From the NCBI GenBank assembly GCA_024516035.1, contig CM044959.1:28732605-28796604 (forward strand): 64,000 nucleotides of DNA, in the 5' to 3' direction. Below are positions 1-11,182 of this stretch, piece after piece; positions within the stretch are counted from its first letter, which is position 1; every line of letters starts with the position of its first letter. The translations under genes and the position numbers were made by a program. The notes under the pieces were generated by a model. That model made no database searches and was not told the DNA's origin. It saw only the letters and a list, made by a program, of their open reading frames with translations. Origin of the DNA: Bactericera cockerelli. Lineage: Eukaryota; Arthropoda; Insecta; Hemiptera; Triozidae.

Positions 1-165
1 CAGGATTTTGAGCCTTACGTTTGGAAAATTCTACTTTGGTTTGCGGAATCTCAAAACACTGCCGTTGCTCTTCTGACAGCCAGGTTGCCATTAAAAACAT
101 CTAATACGATAGCAGATATCATTTGTGCTTCTGTATACAAAGGAGGTGGTTTCTTCATCTTGTAG
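1..165 (-). pseudogene. Broken psq-type HTH transposase fragment
   Basis: Read on the minus strand, this stretch encodes a peptide starting around MKKPPPLYTEAQM and continuing SAIVLDVFNGNLAVRRATAV. That resembles the pipsqueak-type helix-turn-helix of transposases and related DNA-binding proteins. After about 45 codons the frame breaks at a TGA, and the expected continuation (FEIPQTKVEFSKRKAQNP) lies in another frame, so it is not an intact gene. The plus strand is also open for about 55 codons from the window edge, which I take as the shadow of the domain. The family assignment is from memory of the motif; the sequence is cut by the window edge. Confidence 0.45.
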
Positions 166-847
166 TTCCGGGTCATTCTGAGTGTTTTGATAAATACAAA
201 AAAAGTTATAGGTTAAAACAAACACCCAAAATATGCGTTCGTAATTACCCCATAGCAAAAAAATGCGGGGGTAATTAAGAACACCCAAAAAGTATAACTT
301 AAAAAATGGTTAAAACAATTATTTTTGTAAAATAATAACCAAAAACATGCTTATCAATAATTAAAAGTAAAATAATGATAAAAATTCAAGTAACACTTAC
401 CTAAAAAATTGTTTTAAAAAAATCAAAAACTTCAAAAAACAATTTTTTTGATAGATCTATTTTCACTAGCTTACTAACTACAACTGAAAATAAATACTAT
501 CGAAAACTCGTGTTCAACCTGTAAAAACAATTCAAAATAATAGTATTCAACCAACAGATTCGAAATATCTTATCCTGTTTAGGTACAATGACCACTGTTC
601 GTAATTACCCCCTGTTCGTAAATACCCCCCTTGACCCTATGTCTCCACTCATCATTTGTCAAAAGTTTTCCTGCATGAAAAACACCAAAATTTCTTGTGG
701 CACCCCTGAAGGTGGCTCACAACACAATGGCACTCCAATCATGGACCACTATTTTTTTTTTTTTCTTCTCATGTTAGTTTAATTTTTCCATTCATTTTCA
801 GATTTTCAATTATTTACATAGTACAAAGGGAATTCTAAATCTTCAAG
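166..847. other. Upstream region of WBP11, no gene seen
   Basis: Very AT-rich. The motif TTCGTAATTACCCC occurs at about 238-251 and again at 599-612, with an inverted relative (GGGGTAATTAAGAAC) near 268-282, so part of the block may be arms of a small transposon. A CATTTTCAG at about 793-801 before the WBP11 ATG could be a 3' splice site of a 5' UTR intron. No promoter motif is clear enough to call. Confidence 0.4.
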
Positions 848-3800
848 ATGGGGAGACGTTCCATTAATACCACTAAGAGTGGTAAATACATGAATCCTAC
901 AGATCAAGCCAGTAAGTATGTCAAAGCGTCACACTTTTAAAGTATCAATTTTTACTTTCCATATCCTATTATAAGGAAAGTATTGTATTCATCAAAAATT
1001 TGACCTACCCAATCTTTCACATTTCTGTCGAATCAAGCCTCAGGATACCAAGAAAAGTTGATTTCAGCCATTTGTCCATGCGTCTGTCTGTCTGTGTGTG
1101 TGAACACAATATCTCAAGAACAGTAAGAGCAAGAGACTTGAAATTTGGTATGGAAATTAGCTTTATACATTAGAGAAATCACAAAACTTATTGGTGCCGC
1201 CACCTGGCAGCGTATGGGGGTTCTGGCTAAACAATAAAAGATACAATTTTTTTATAAGAACAACTTTTTCGTACACTAAAAAAATAATAGGGGTCTGTCC
1301 AATCATTTTTTTGATTTGAACTTTTTGGACCTCTGCCCCAATTTACTGGTATTTTGGGGGGGCTTACTTTGACCAACACTTATTTACAGGTACTGCCCTG
1401 AATTACCAGGCTAGCACCTTAACCACTTTGACTACCAATGCATGTATGAAAAACAAAAATACATTATTTATTCTGTTTATTATTGTTTTACTAAGTTTAC
1501 ACCAAAAAAATATTTAGTATGTAACCATGTAATGGGTAATGTACATAATTATATATTTTTTAACTATCAGTGCTTTTTTAAAAATTATTCCAGGAAAGGA
1601 AGCCCGAAAAAAAGAGCTAAAGAAAAACAAGAAGCAGCGTATGCTAGTTAGAACTGCTGTGCTCAAAGGAAAAGATCCTCAGCAATTACTCTTAGAAATG
1701 GAGAAAATTGATCAAATGGGTATGTATTATTTGTTGATTTCTTGACATTTTTTTATTTATACTTTCCATTTTCCCAAGAACTCCTTGTAGGAGATAGTAA
1801 AAAGAGCAAGGAAAGATCACAATAGCTTTTATCAGCTGTCCAATATCCATCACAGGCAGTATTAAACTTCTAGACTAGAGGGTTACAGGAGATCAGGAAA
1901 AATCTTATTTTGAATTATAATTAAATGTGAAGAAGATACTGTTTTCCTCCACTTTGCTGTATTGCTCCTTTCCTTGTACACCAGACTTTGAGAATGTGAA
2001 TAATGCTTTAGAAAAGATTTTATTTTAGAAAATTGATAAATTTATCAAAGGCAGGGAACAACCACTCTAATAACTTATGGCTTTTTCCTGTCTAAACCGA
2101 TCCAGCTAGCTAGAGTGATCATGGTTTTTTCCTAATGGTTTCTTACGGCAGGGGCAACAGCCCATTGTTTTTGATTATTGTCCAATTATTACATGGTTAG
2201 TTCAACTAAACTTGTTGTAATATACAATAAGCATGGATAAAATCTGTATGTAAAAAAATTTCAATTTTTGTGTTTGTCTCATCTATTTTGTAGATATTAA
2301 TCCCTAAAAAACTATCTTTGCAATAAGGGCCACACTAAAACTGTTGTAATATACAATAAACATGGATAAACCCTGTTAATCTATATGTACAAAAAAAAAA
2401 CAATTTTTGTGTTTCTTTCATGTATTTTGTAGATATTCATTGATATTCAAAAAGGGCCAAGTTCCAGAGATCCTATTCAAAAAGTGTTAGTCTATGAAGT
2501 TACATTCATGCACTCGGTTGTCTAGAATATTACAGGAAAACTTATTTAAATGCCAATTTAACTACCATAAGGAACAAAACTGGACAAGTTAGAGGATAGT
2601 AAATTTGGCAGTTCATAACATAAAATTTGAGGATAGTACCTAAGTAACTTGGCGTGAAACAAGATATCATAGACAAAAACTTTTTGGATAGGAGCTTAAG
2701 GGTAGTTATTTCAGGGGATATCAATACTTTTTGTAAATGTATATGAGTATCTAGGTTAGACGACGAAAATTAAAGAAGAATCATATTAATGCTGCACTAA
2801 CCACAAAAAATGTGAATAGAACTTGTGCTTCACCACAAAGAAATCATACCTTACCTTTTTAACTTGCTACATTTCAACCAAAAGTACTACCCAAACTGAT
2901 TCTTTTGTAAGGCACTGTCAAACTAGTTCAAATTATAATTTTTTCCTTCTGTTTCGACATAGCCCTCTAAAATCTTGCAAGATTAATGCTATTCAAACAG
3001 GTTTTTTTGGTTTTCATTTTAAACTTAAAATACTTTGACCAATTTGCTCCCTAAATTAACACCAAAATACCTGCTTTTATCTTTTTATTATTATGTTTTC
3101 GTTTTTTCAAACCAACATAGAAAATTTCAGTGTTCTATAATATCAAGAGCTGTTCATAAAGGCGCTTATGTGCTCCCCAAAATGACACCGTTTAACAGCA
3201 GTTAGAGTGCAAAAATTCCGGTTTTCATAATTTTCCCTGTACTTTTACATTAAACCCTATTACCATGCAGATAGAAGTTATTCCATTGAAAGTTTATTTT
3301 TCTTCTAGAGTACAATGTCCTACAACCATCTCCTTTGAATGAAAAAGTTCTCAAAGATAAAAGAAGAAAGCTGAGGGAGACCTTTGACCGTGTTATGCAG
3401 ATGTATGTAAGTATGTTTTTTTTAATTTGGGTTTAATGTTGCTTTCAAATGTTTACATGATTCCAGACCAACATACAAAATTACATCTTTTCGAACAGTC
3501 AAGATTTAAATTTAAAAGCTGTCCATACAGCGAGTATATGCTCCCTAAAACAACACCGTTTTAAAACAGTTGAAACATGCAACAATTCCGCGTTACAGAT
3601 ATCCCCCCCAAAAACACCACTTCGTGGTTAAAAAAAGAAGAACGCCTCACTCAAAAGAATGATTATAATTAGCTAAAAATAAATGATATAGTAGAGTTAG
3701 GTAAAATACATAGAAGGCCATGCCTCAGAAATATAGTAGGGTTAGGGATAATACATAGAAGGCAATGCCTCGAGTTTATAGTAGGGTTAGGTAAATATAT

Positions 3801-6800
3801 AGAAGGCCATGCCTTGGGTTTATCATCGGGTTAGGAAAATTACATAGAAGGCCATGCCTCAGGTCTATATCAATGATTCCTAGGTGTTTCGATTATAATT
3901 TTTATGCTAGGCCTAAACTATGTAGGTATAAAATCAGGTAAAAATGCAAGCGACGCGACGGGAGACAATGTGGTGCTGATAAAACCACGAGCGGGAGAGA
4001 ACTCGGTGGTGACGTCCCTTATCAATACCTCACGAGGTATGAGTGTACCCCGGACATAATGGACAGAGAAAAAAAACTTCCCTGAAGGGGATCGAACCCA
4101 AGTCATCGTGCGTGCAAGCCTAGTATGCTACCCACTTGGCCAAAGTCACTACTTTGTCACAACTTTTAGTAAGTAGCATCGACATTATGAGAGCTAATTC
4201 ATCATATTTTATCTCCATCCAACCATGATTGTCCAAAATCAATTTCGTAATTCGTCATGAAGATCAAATATAAAGATCGGAAAAACAAAACAACATTAAG
4301 TCTAAATTGAAAATATAGAGCTAAAAAATTTCGTCCCCGCCAGGATTCGAACCCATGCTGACTGAGTGGCAGGTCGAGCATGCTACCAATAGACAAAGTT
4401 ATCTTCTAAAGAAACGGACGGAAAATGAACTAACTAAATTAATACTTGGAAACTTAAACATTAAAATTTTGCAGTGAGAGAGCGAGGTCATCTCGAAAAA
4501 TACATACTGGCCAAGATCTGACCACTAAGCTAAGGATTCGAAGGTACCTACGCGCCAAAGAAAATGAAAAGGCAACCAGGTGCCACCCAGTGGACCGGAT
4601 GAAGGAATAAAATCAATAAATTTGGTATCTGCTCATCAAGATCTTTCATTTGATACCACTTAAGATTAGTATTATCCTTCAATTCCCGATTTGGACTCCC
4701 AAAACCCGAGGCCACCCAAATGGGCCGCCCGCTTATAATTTAGAATTTTTTTTTGGTCCGGGCTCATCTCCATTATATGTTGATCACTTTAGACACCTCA
4801 CTTAATCTTCAGTGCCAAGTTAAAGACACGAAGTCGGGTCTCAAAGGATCCGTATGAAAAAAAAACAGGAAAAAAAAAAAAAAAAAACAAAACAAAATTA
4901 TGAATCTTTTCATGTCTTTCACGATCGTTGGGGGGTCTCGAAAATAGGGTTCCCGTTGGCCTAGGAAGTCAAACAAAAAGTCAAATCAATTTATTTTTCA
5001 ACGTAGAGTCCATTTCTGCAATAAAAATCGCAATTTTTGAAATTCATGTTGCACTTTTCGTTGGCTGAAAGTACATGAAATGCATGGGAACTATGTTTTC
5101 CGTAACCTTACACTCTGCCGGGCTGTCTCTTTCTTTGTATAGGCGTTCTTCACACCTCGGCCGAGGTGTTTGATATGCGCGGGAAATTTTTTTTTACCTG
5201 AAGGACTGGTGGAGATTTCAATGACCAAATGGAGATAGTGCAAATGCAGTTTGGTTGTATTCAAACATATGCGCGGGAAAAACAATTTTTACTTGAAAGA
5301 CTGGTGGAGATTTCAATGACCAAATGGAGATAGTGCAAATGCAGTTTGGTAGTATTCAAACATATGCGCGGGAAAAACAATTTTTACCTGAAAGACTGGT
5401 GGAGATTTCAATGACCAAATGGAGATAGTGCAAATGCAGTTTGGTAGTATTCAAACATATGCGCGGGAAAAACAATTTTTACTTGAAAGACTGGTGGAGA
5501 TTTCAATGACCAAATGGAGATAGTGCAAATGCAGTTTGGTAGTATTCAAACATATGCGCGGGAAAAACAATTTTTACCTGAAAGACTGGTGGAGATTTCA
5601 ATGACCAAATGGAGATAGTGCAAATGCAGTTTGGTAGTATTCAAACATATGCGCGGGAAAAACAATTTTTACCTGAAAGACTGGTGGAGATTTCAATGAC
5701 CAAATGGAGATAGTGCAAATGCAGATGGTCAGTTTTACCTTCCAGCCGACGATATATTTTAATATTTTTTAAAACCGACCTCAGTAGCTTGATCGATAAG
5801 GCGGCGTATTCAGCGTAGATTTAGTAAAGCGAGTTTGAGTAATTGTGATATCGCGAAAGTGATTAAAACAAATATGATAACTTTTTTTTAAATATTTTTT
5901 AAACTTCTGCCAGGTGCGAGATGATCCAGACAAGTGGGAAGAGCTGAAGCGGGCTGAGGTGGAGTACGACAAGCGCCGCACCTCCCTCATATCTTACTAC
6001 GACGCTGTGAAACACGCCCAGCAAGTGACGGTGGACGACATACCCTTGCCTCTGCAGCAGCTGCCTCCAGAGTCACTGGCCGCACTGGCAGCCGGCTACA
6101 CATCGCAGATCCCGCTTCCCTCCGATCTCGGCATTCCGCTGCCACCCTCCATACTCACCAACCTCGTGCCTCCCCCACCCGGTATGTGTTCTAATCTTCG
6201 TCATTTTATGTTTATTGAATTGAATTGAATTTTATTGTGATAATATACAATATTGTATGAACACAATGGCTTAAATCTAATATAATAATAGTTTATTTAG
6301 TGAAAGCTGAAAGTTATTATATTTGTGTTAATCACCTACGTGATATCACAACTACTCAAACTCGCTTTACTAAATCTACGCTGAATCCCGGCCTTGAACC
6401 ACCGACCTCCAGGTTACAAGTACGCCGCCTTATCGATCAAGCTACTGAGGTCGGCTATGTTTATTTAGTGCCTGGAATATGTTATCCTTGTATTAGCTTT
6501 TGGTACTCGGTTAGCACTTGATTTTTCTGACCATGAATGGATTTGATTCTAGGACAGGCCTTGTCACTTTAACACAAAAATTCAACTTATACTGTGATAA
6601 GTAAGCCTAGGTCTTTCTAATTAACTTCTGTTACAACAGTTACAGGCAAATCATAAAATGCTTGTATATATGAACTGACCTAGATGTTAAGGAAGGATTC
6701 AGTAATAACAACTAAAAGTTTTCTTCTATCATTACGGCCCACGCTGCAAAATTATGTTATTATTAAATTTCAATTCAATTCAGTGTAATTTTTAATTGAA

Positions 6801-9800
6801 TATTCAATTCAATTTATTTATTTATTGTGAAAAAATTTCAATACAAAAAGTATGTGTTTCACAATAAAGAGAGTATAGAAATATTTTTCTTCAATATGCC
6901 TGAGTATTTCGTTTCGGTAGTTTCAGGCATTCTCCGGAAGAGATCTGCGTACAGTCCGCCCCATGGCTCCCAACACAAAGCCCCCCCTGGCGTGCCCCCA
7001 GGACCCCCCCCTGCTCTCAGTGATGACAGCGATTCCGAAGATGAAAACAGTAAGTATTAATGGTCTAATGACTAATAATTAAAAAAATAAATTTTATTTT
7101 ATTTTGAACTGCTCTAAACAAAGAGTTGCCAACTGACACAGTATACAATTCAAACATTCTTGTCATTTAAATTAAACATTAGCACTTAAATATCTGATAG
7201 ATAAAATCATTCTTCCTGTTTAATTTTACCTTCAAGTTGAGCAACCCTCATGCTCAAATAGCAGTGAGCCATAAAAAAAACATTAATTTTGCCAGGAATC
7301 AAAAAAGTGACCTTTTGATTGTAAGTCAGTTTGATTCACACTGATCTGAGGGAGTGGTAGTTGAATCGCAGATCGCAGCCCATGCTCCTGTTGTCATCTT
7401 TGCTTGTCTTTGGACTACTTGCAGATTTTAGTAATTCCTACACAATGTGGATTTTAAAGACAAGTACAAATGATCACCTTAAATGTGATTTTAGTTAACA
7501 TGATTGCTTAATGCGTACGTAAAAATGTAGCGTTACACGATATGAAAACTATTCAATGTATTAAAATTCTACTCATTTTTTAATGTTTTCAATCTCCCTT
7601 TCAGGTACTGTCAATGTGCAAAAGTCCAAGTCAATACGTTTTGCCGAAGAGACAAGTGAAAAGGAGAACCAGGATGCTATGGACACGTTCATGAAAGAGG
7701 TAACCAAAGCTGTTGGAAAAAACCGATGATTCAATTTATTTGAAATCCGCGACGCGTCTCGTTCACCAAGGCATGGCTGAACTCGGTGAAATGAAAATAT
7801 TTGGCAGTTAAACTTGTCCCGGGATATACAAGTAACTTGTCTGTCCCGGTAGCTCAGTTGTAAAGGCGGCACTCTGTGAATCCAGAGGTCGTGGGTTCGA
7901 AACCCAACCGGGACATGACAAGTTATCCTCCCATTTGGGATTTTTACCACATAATAATATGTCTTGGGCTTACTGCTGGAATAATGGGACTTTAATAGTC
8001 CTAATCGGGCAGTATAAATAAGGCGATATTATTATTATTATTATTACTTATTCTCACTTAATAATAACAACTATGGAAAACGTATTAATCTAAAAATATT
8101 TTAGACATCAAATGATCAAATACCCAAATTTAATATAGATTTTTGAAACTTGCAATGATAATTTAGGGAAAGGATCAATTCTATAAGGTTGTACAGAAAT
8201 TCACAAAAGTATAGTCATTTTTAGTATAGATTCCTATCCGAAATTTAGCGCCCCTTTTTGATGATACTAACAGTCACTTTATAGATGGGTAGTCAAGGAC
8301 CAAACAAAGAGTAGACGAAGCGAACTATTGAGCAGCCTGGCTGATGGATTAGGTCATTAGTCATACCGTAAACAAGAATTGTACTACTGGTTAAAAGACT
8401 TAGAACAATAATTAGGTAGGTAGGTGGTTGTTAATTATTTTGGATGGAATACAATAAACAGGGGTAGTCCCACTGTCTATCTGTAGGACTATTAATAGAT
8501 CTGCAGTCTAGATAGGATACTAAAAACCTGATGTACTTTAGACTACACAAATGGAAATACTTGGACCAATATTGTGTCTGCAAAAACTAGAAACAGTCAA
8601 ATAAAATAAGAATACTTTTTGTCGTATCCCGGCAATGTTAACAAATTACAATACAAACAAGATTTTTACTACTGATTGATTGATTGATTCTCCCTTTTCA
8701 CAGATGGAAGAGATCCAAATGAAAGTGTCAGGAGGCGGGGCTAACGTGAACAAGGACACACCCCCTCAGCCTGTGCCACCGCCCCTGAGTCAGATCATGC
8801 CACCTCCCCCTCCCCTCATGTTCCGCCCTCCTCCCCCCTCTGCGATTCGGTTACCCCCCGGCTTACCACCCCCACCCCCGAGACTCATGAATATTCGACT
8901 ACCCCCTGGCCCTCCTCCTGGTAAGCTATACCTACCTACAGTCCATACAGGGTACAAGTACAAAGGTGTAGTACCGAATCGAAACATACTACCAATTGTA
9001 ATATATTAGGATGACAGGGTTCGTAGATAATTTAATATTGAACAAATAAATATTTTACTCTAAGTCACAAAGGAGAATAACTAGTTAAAGAGTTCACAAT
9101 CGCTTTCTAATTCACAAAACTCTTCACCAGGTACTTTCACTTCTCAAGAGATCGCAGATTAACTAACTTTACTTCACGAATCGCAACGAACGCATTTAAC
9201 AATCGCAAGAAATCAACAGTGCTGCCTCTTCTATATCAATAATTTTACTAATAGCCTTTTCAATCAACCTGCCAACACGGATACCCAGTGTGAATGTGGC
9301 ACACTGCAAGACACAGCACATTTACTTGTTTGTCCCATTCTAGAGAGACCCTGCACAGAACAAGACCTTTTCTTATGCAAATGACACGGCCATCCAGACA
9401 GCTCTTTTCTGGATGGACAACATATGAACCAGAACTGGACACGGAGTTAAGTGGCAGAGAATGCCTAAGGCATTAACTTCGCCCCGGATTACAAAACAAT
9501 TGTAATAAAAATTAATATTTCTTTTTGTACATATTTCTAAGTTTTTTTTTTAATTATTGTTATATTTTTTGTTGTTGTTGATGATAGTTTTGTAAAAAAA
9601 ATAAAGTGTAAATAAATAAATAAACGGAAAGTAAAGTATTTATGATTTCCTTTCAGGCATGCCGCCTCGAATCATGAGGTTCCCCCCTCCCCCGCCCATG
9701 GGCATTCCTCTCCCCCCCACTCCACAACAACTTCCCCTGAGCACACCCAACGTGCTATCAGCAGGACCTCAGCTTATCAACAAGTCCGCTGCGGGAGTTA

Positions 9801-10368
9801 GCTCTGAGAGTGTTACTAGTAGAGACGGCAAGACCATCACTGCCAAACCCAAAATCAGGTGTGTATCAGACAAGCATTTTAATCTTTTGTTTTTCTGTTT
9901 GGGGTGAACTATACAGATGCTAATAAACGTACGTTGATCAAATCTGGACAGATAAAATCATAATGAAATCCCACGGACAGATTCATGGAACAAGTGTGTA
10001 CTTGTATTTAAGAAGAGGTTTTATTTTTTAAATTGAACCTTTTTCCCCAATTTCTATTTACCACAGAAAAGAAAAAAAACTCTGGCAACTTTAGTAAATT
10101 TTTAATAATATTACTTAAATTTAAAAAAAAAATTTTTCACAGAAATCTCAGTGCAGACTTAACCCGTTTTGTGCCCACCACTCTTCGTATGAAGAAAGGA
10201 GACGATTCCAAGAGGGCGCAGAAATCTAGCAGTGATATAAGCAAGAATAAACTGGATGCAAGTGGAAAGTCTGTACAGACCCCTTCGACCCCCCACCCTG
10301 CTGCTCCGGGTCAAACCAAAGACGACGCCTATCTTCAGTTCATGAAAGAAATGCAGGGCCTCCTGTAA
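848..10368 (+). CDS. WBP11: WW domain-binding protein 11 (WBP11), 9 coding exons
   Basis: Exons 848-911, 1594-1719, 3309-3406, 5914-6181, 6927-7049, 7605-7699, 8704-8920, 9657-9858 and 10143-10368. All introns are GT-AG and the total is 1419 nt (472 aa), exactly in frame. WBP11 is a nuclear pre-mRNA splicing factor that binds WW-domain proteins through proline-rich stretches and regulates PP1. The N-terminus (MGRRSINTTKSGKYMNPTDQ, then a KEARKKELKKNKKQRM run) and the DPDKWEELKRAEVEYDKRR block are typical. Residues 235-239 (KSIRF, the small exon 6) match the RVxF-type PP1 docking motif known in human WBP11. Exons 4, 5, 7 and 8 are proline-rich (PPGPPP type). The C-terminus LTRFVPTTLR...FMKEMQGLL is diagnostic. 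It is shorter than vertebrate WBP11 (about 640 aa) and lacks much of the acidic middle. The motif FMKEM occurs twice: across the exon 6/7 junction and at the C-terminus. The start is the family's conserved Met. Confidence 0.97.
912..1593 (+). other. WBP11 intron 1, degraded transposon sequence
   Basis: Contains an inverted ACTTTCC...GGAAAGTATTGT motif (about 953-990) that recurs elsewhere in the window, followed by text of the kind 'ctcaagaacagtaagagcaa...gaaatttggtatgg', common in insect transposon remnants. No coding potential. Confidence 0.4.
2213..2438 (+). repeat. Two-copy direct repeat in WBP11 intron 2
   Basis: A block of about 90 bp beginning GTTGTAATATACAATAA and ending near TTTTGTAGATATT occurs at 2213-2299 and again at 2342-2438 with small differences. 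A local tandem duplication is the simplest explanation. Confidence 0.75.
2785..2850 (+). mobile_element. 3' end fragment of the GTCAC-type SINE
   Basis: The text 'gctgcactaaccaca...tgtgcttcaccacaaagaaat' matches the 3' end of the SINE copy at 46859-47152. Only the tail is present. Confidence 0.45.
3112..3596 (+). repeat. Diverged duplicate flanking WBP11 exon 3
   Basis: About 3112-3230 and about 3468-3596 share the order 'accaacata...aaattaca/ttca...aagctgt(t/c)cata...gctcc(c/t)...acaccgttt...caattccg'. The two diverged copies lie on either side of exon 3 (3309-3406). They look like two copies of one old interspersed repeat or an old segmental duplication. Confidence 0.5.
3680..3868 (+). repeat. 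About 45-bp minisatellite, four units
   Basis: The landmark AGAAGGCMATGCCT recurs at about 3712, 3757, 3801 and 3846, giving a period of 44-45 bp with moderate divergence between units. It lies in WBP11 intron 3. Confidence 0.85.
3905..4150 (-). mobile_element. tRNA-derived SINE, variant of the GTCAC family
   Basis: On the minus strand a tRNA-like head ('ttggccaagtgggtagcat' ... box B GGGTTCGATCCCC) is followed by body text related to the family's 'ctcataCCTCGTGAGG...' segment. A second, separate tRNA-like head fragment lies at about 4325-4400 (minus), with box-B-like GGGTTCGAATCC. Confidence 0.65.
4420..5152. other. WBP11 intron 3, no gene seen
   Basis: Degraded repeat-like sequence with an A-rich tract at about 4857-4895. 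A perfect 16-bp palindrome CACCTCGGCCGAGGTG sits at 5153-5168; a diverged relative with flanking similarity lies at about 35028-35045, so it belongs to an interspersed repeat. Confidence 0.4.
5177..5735 (+). repeat. 95-bp tandem repeat, about six units
   Basis: The landmark GCGCGGGAAA starts at 5177, 5271, 5366, 5461, 5556 and 5651, a period of 95 bp (first interval 94). Units are almost identical. Each begins with TATGCGCGGGAAAAA, whose complement TTTCCCGCGC matches the E2F consensus TTTSSCGC. The array lies in WBP11 intron 3, ending about 180 bp before exon 4. Confidence 0.95.
5774..5890 (+). mobile_element. tRNA(Thr)-like SINE with internal deletion
   Basis: Starts ACCGACCTCAGTAGCTTGAT, jumps from 'aaggcggcg' to the SINE body ('gatttagtaaagcgagtttg') and ends at 'aatatgataac' plus T-run. 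Box B is missing compared with the fuller copy at 60193. It is bracketed by a 13-bp target-site duplication AATATTTTTTAAA (5761-5773 and 5891-5903). The right-hand duplicate forms part of the pyrimidine tract of the WBP11 exon 4 acceptor (AG at 5912-5913). Confidence 0.9.
6303..6458 (-). mobile_element. tRNA(Thr)-like SINE, full, opposite orientation
   Basis: Same family as 5774-5890 but on the minus strand and with the complete head. Target-site duplication GTTTATTTAGTG at 6291-6302 and 6459-6470. It sits in WBP11 intron 4, about 120 bp after exon 4. Confidence 0.9.
7842..8046 (+). mobile_element. tRNA-derived SINE (GTCCCGG family), (ATT)n tail
   Basis: The head begins GTCCCGGTAGCTCAGTTGTA and closes with CCGGGAC, so the seven-pair acceptor stem of the source tRNA is still perfect. 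Box B is GTGGGTTCGAAACCC. The body 'tcctcccatttgggat...taatcgggcagtataaataagg' ends in ATT repeats. Other copies are at 17943, 51948 and 63615 (minus). It lies in WBP11 intron 6, so it is not a functional tRNA gene. Confidence 0.92.
9250..9625 (+). mobile_element. 3' end of a jockey/CR1-like LINE
   Basis: Carries the end of a reverse transcriptase ORF: a C-terminal Cys/His motif CECGTLQDTAHLLVCPIL, then a frameshift and stop codons. It is followed by a 3' UTR with a hairpin AATGCC-taa-GGCATT (9460-9474) and an (AAATA)n tail. A related 3' end is at 22281-22465. It is in WBP11 intron 7. Confidence 0.8.
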
Positions 10369-10615
10369 GAATGCTGAACCATTACTTTGTGTGCAAAGTG
10401 CTGTGACCAGAATGTTTGTGTGAAACCAAGCAATGAAAATCAAAAGGAAGATGAAATCTACCCCGAATTGGAAAAGGGGTTTTCAATGAATTTGTTGTAA
10501 ATGCTGTGACGAAAAAAATATATCCAAATGTCGAAATTACGTAGGATATGTAAAGGAAGTGAAGTGTACTGTTCTTACAGCACACCTCACAATGTGTTTG
10601 TCACAATGATTTTTT

Positions 10616-10621
10616 AATAAA
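10616..10621 (+). promoter_or_regulatory. WBP11 poly(A) signal AATAAA
   Basis: AATAAA lies about 250 nt after the WBP11 stop codon, within an otherwise AT-rich 3' UTR. It is the first canonical signal downstream of the stop and is the likely cleavage signal. Confidence 0.6.
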
Positions 10622-10699
10622 ATGTCGATGGATTGAGTGTATGGAACAGAGATGAAAAGTCTTCTATTCTTGAAAGTACCGTTTTTTGTTTTTCTTTTG

Positions 10700-10860
10700 A
10701 ATGTTTAAAGGTAATTGTGCTCCGGAACCGCTTACGCATTACTTCAGGGCACTCTCTACCATTACATCTAAGCCATTTCGTAAATGAAAACTGAAGAAAT
10801 CGGTCAGAATTTTCCGCTCCGGCCGGGATTCTGTTGCTTAAGAGGTTACATGTCTAGAAA
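10700..10860 (-). mobile_element. tRNA-derived SINE (CCGGAGC family), degraded
   Basis: Minus-strand match to the copy at 54856-55065: box-B region 'aatcccggccggagcgg aaaattctga', then the 'cattacttcagggca' body. The head is truncated. Confidence 0.6.
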
Positions 10861-10962
10861 TACAAAAAAAAAAATTGAAATTGGAGAAAAACTTTTTTTT
10901 TTGTAAATACAAAAACGAACACAATACTAGATATTCTCGGAAGTAATTTTATAATAGCCAGA

Positions 10963-11182
10963 GTCGATAGCTCGTTGAGTAACACCAGTTCTCACTCAGT
11001 CATTGAAGTTGAGTAACGTCCAGCGAGGCGAGGACTTGGATGGGTGACCATTCAAATTCAAAGACAGATCTGGCTGGGTGAGATTAATTTGAGGAGCTGG
11101 TTTATGACTTTCCAGCGAAGAGCGTAAAACCCCCGTCCTGATGTGACCATGCAGTTGAAAGCGACGTTAAAAAAAAAAAATA
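10963..11182 (+). mobile_element. 5S rRNA-derived SINE
   Basis: The head matches 5S rRNA through its internal promoter region (ACACCAGTTCTC ... GAAGTTGAGTAACGTC ... GGACTTGGATGGGTGACC). A body follows with 'ggctgggtgag ... agctggtttatgactttccagcg ... taaaacccccgtcctgatgtgacc' and then an A-rich end. Confidence 0.9.

Noticed and set aside
7842..7915. Apparent tRNA gene with a perfect GTCCCGG/CCGGGAC acceptor stem
   Set aside because: The anticodon arm does not give a 7-nt loop, and the same head is followed by an identical body and ATT tail in three other places, so it is a SINE head.
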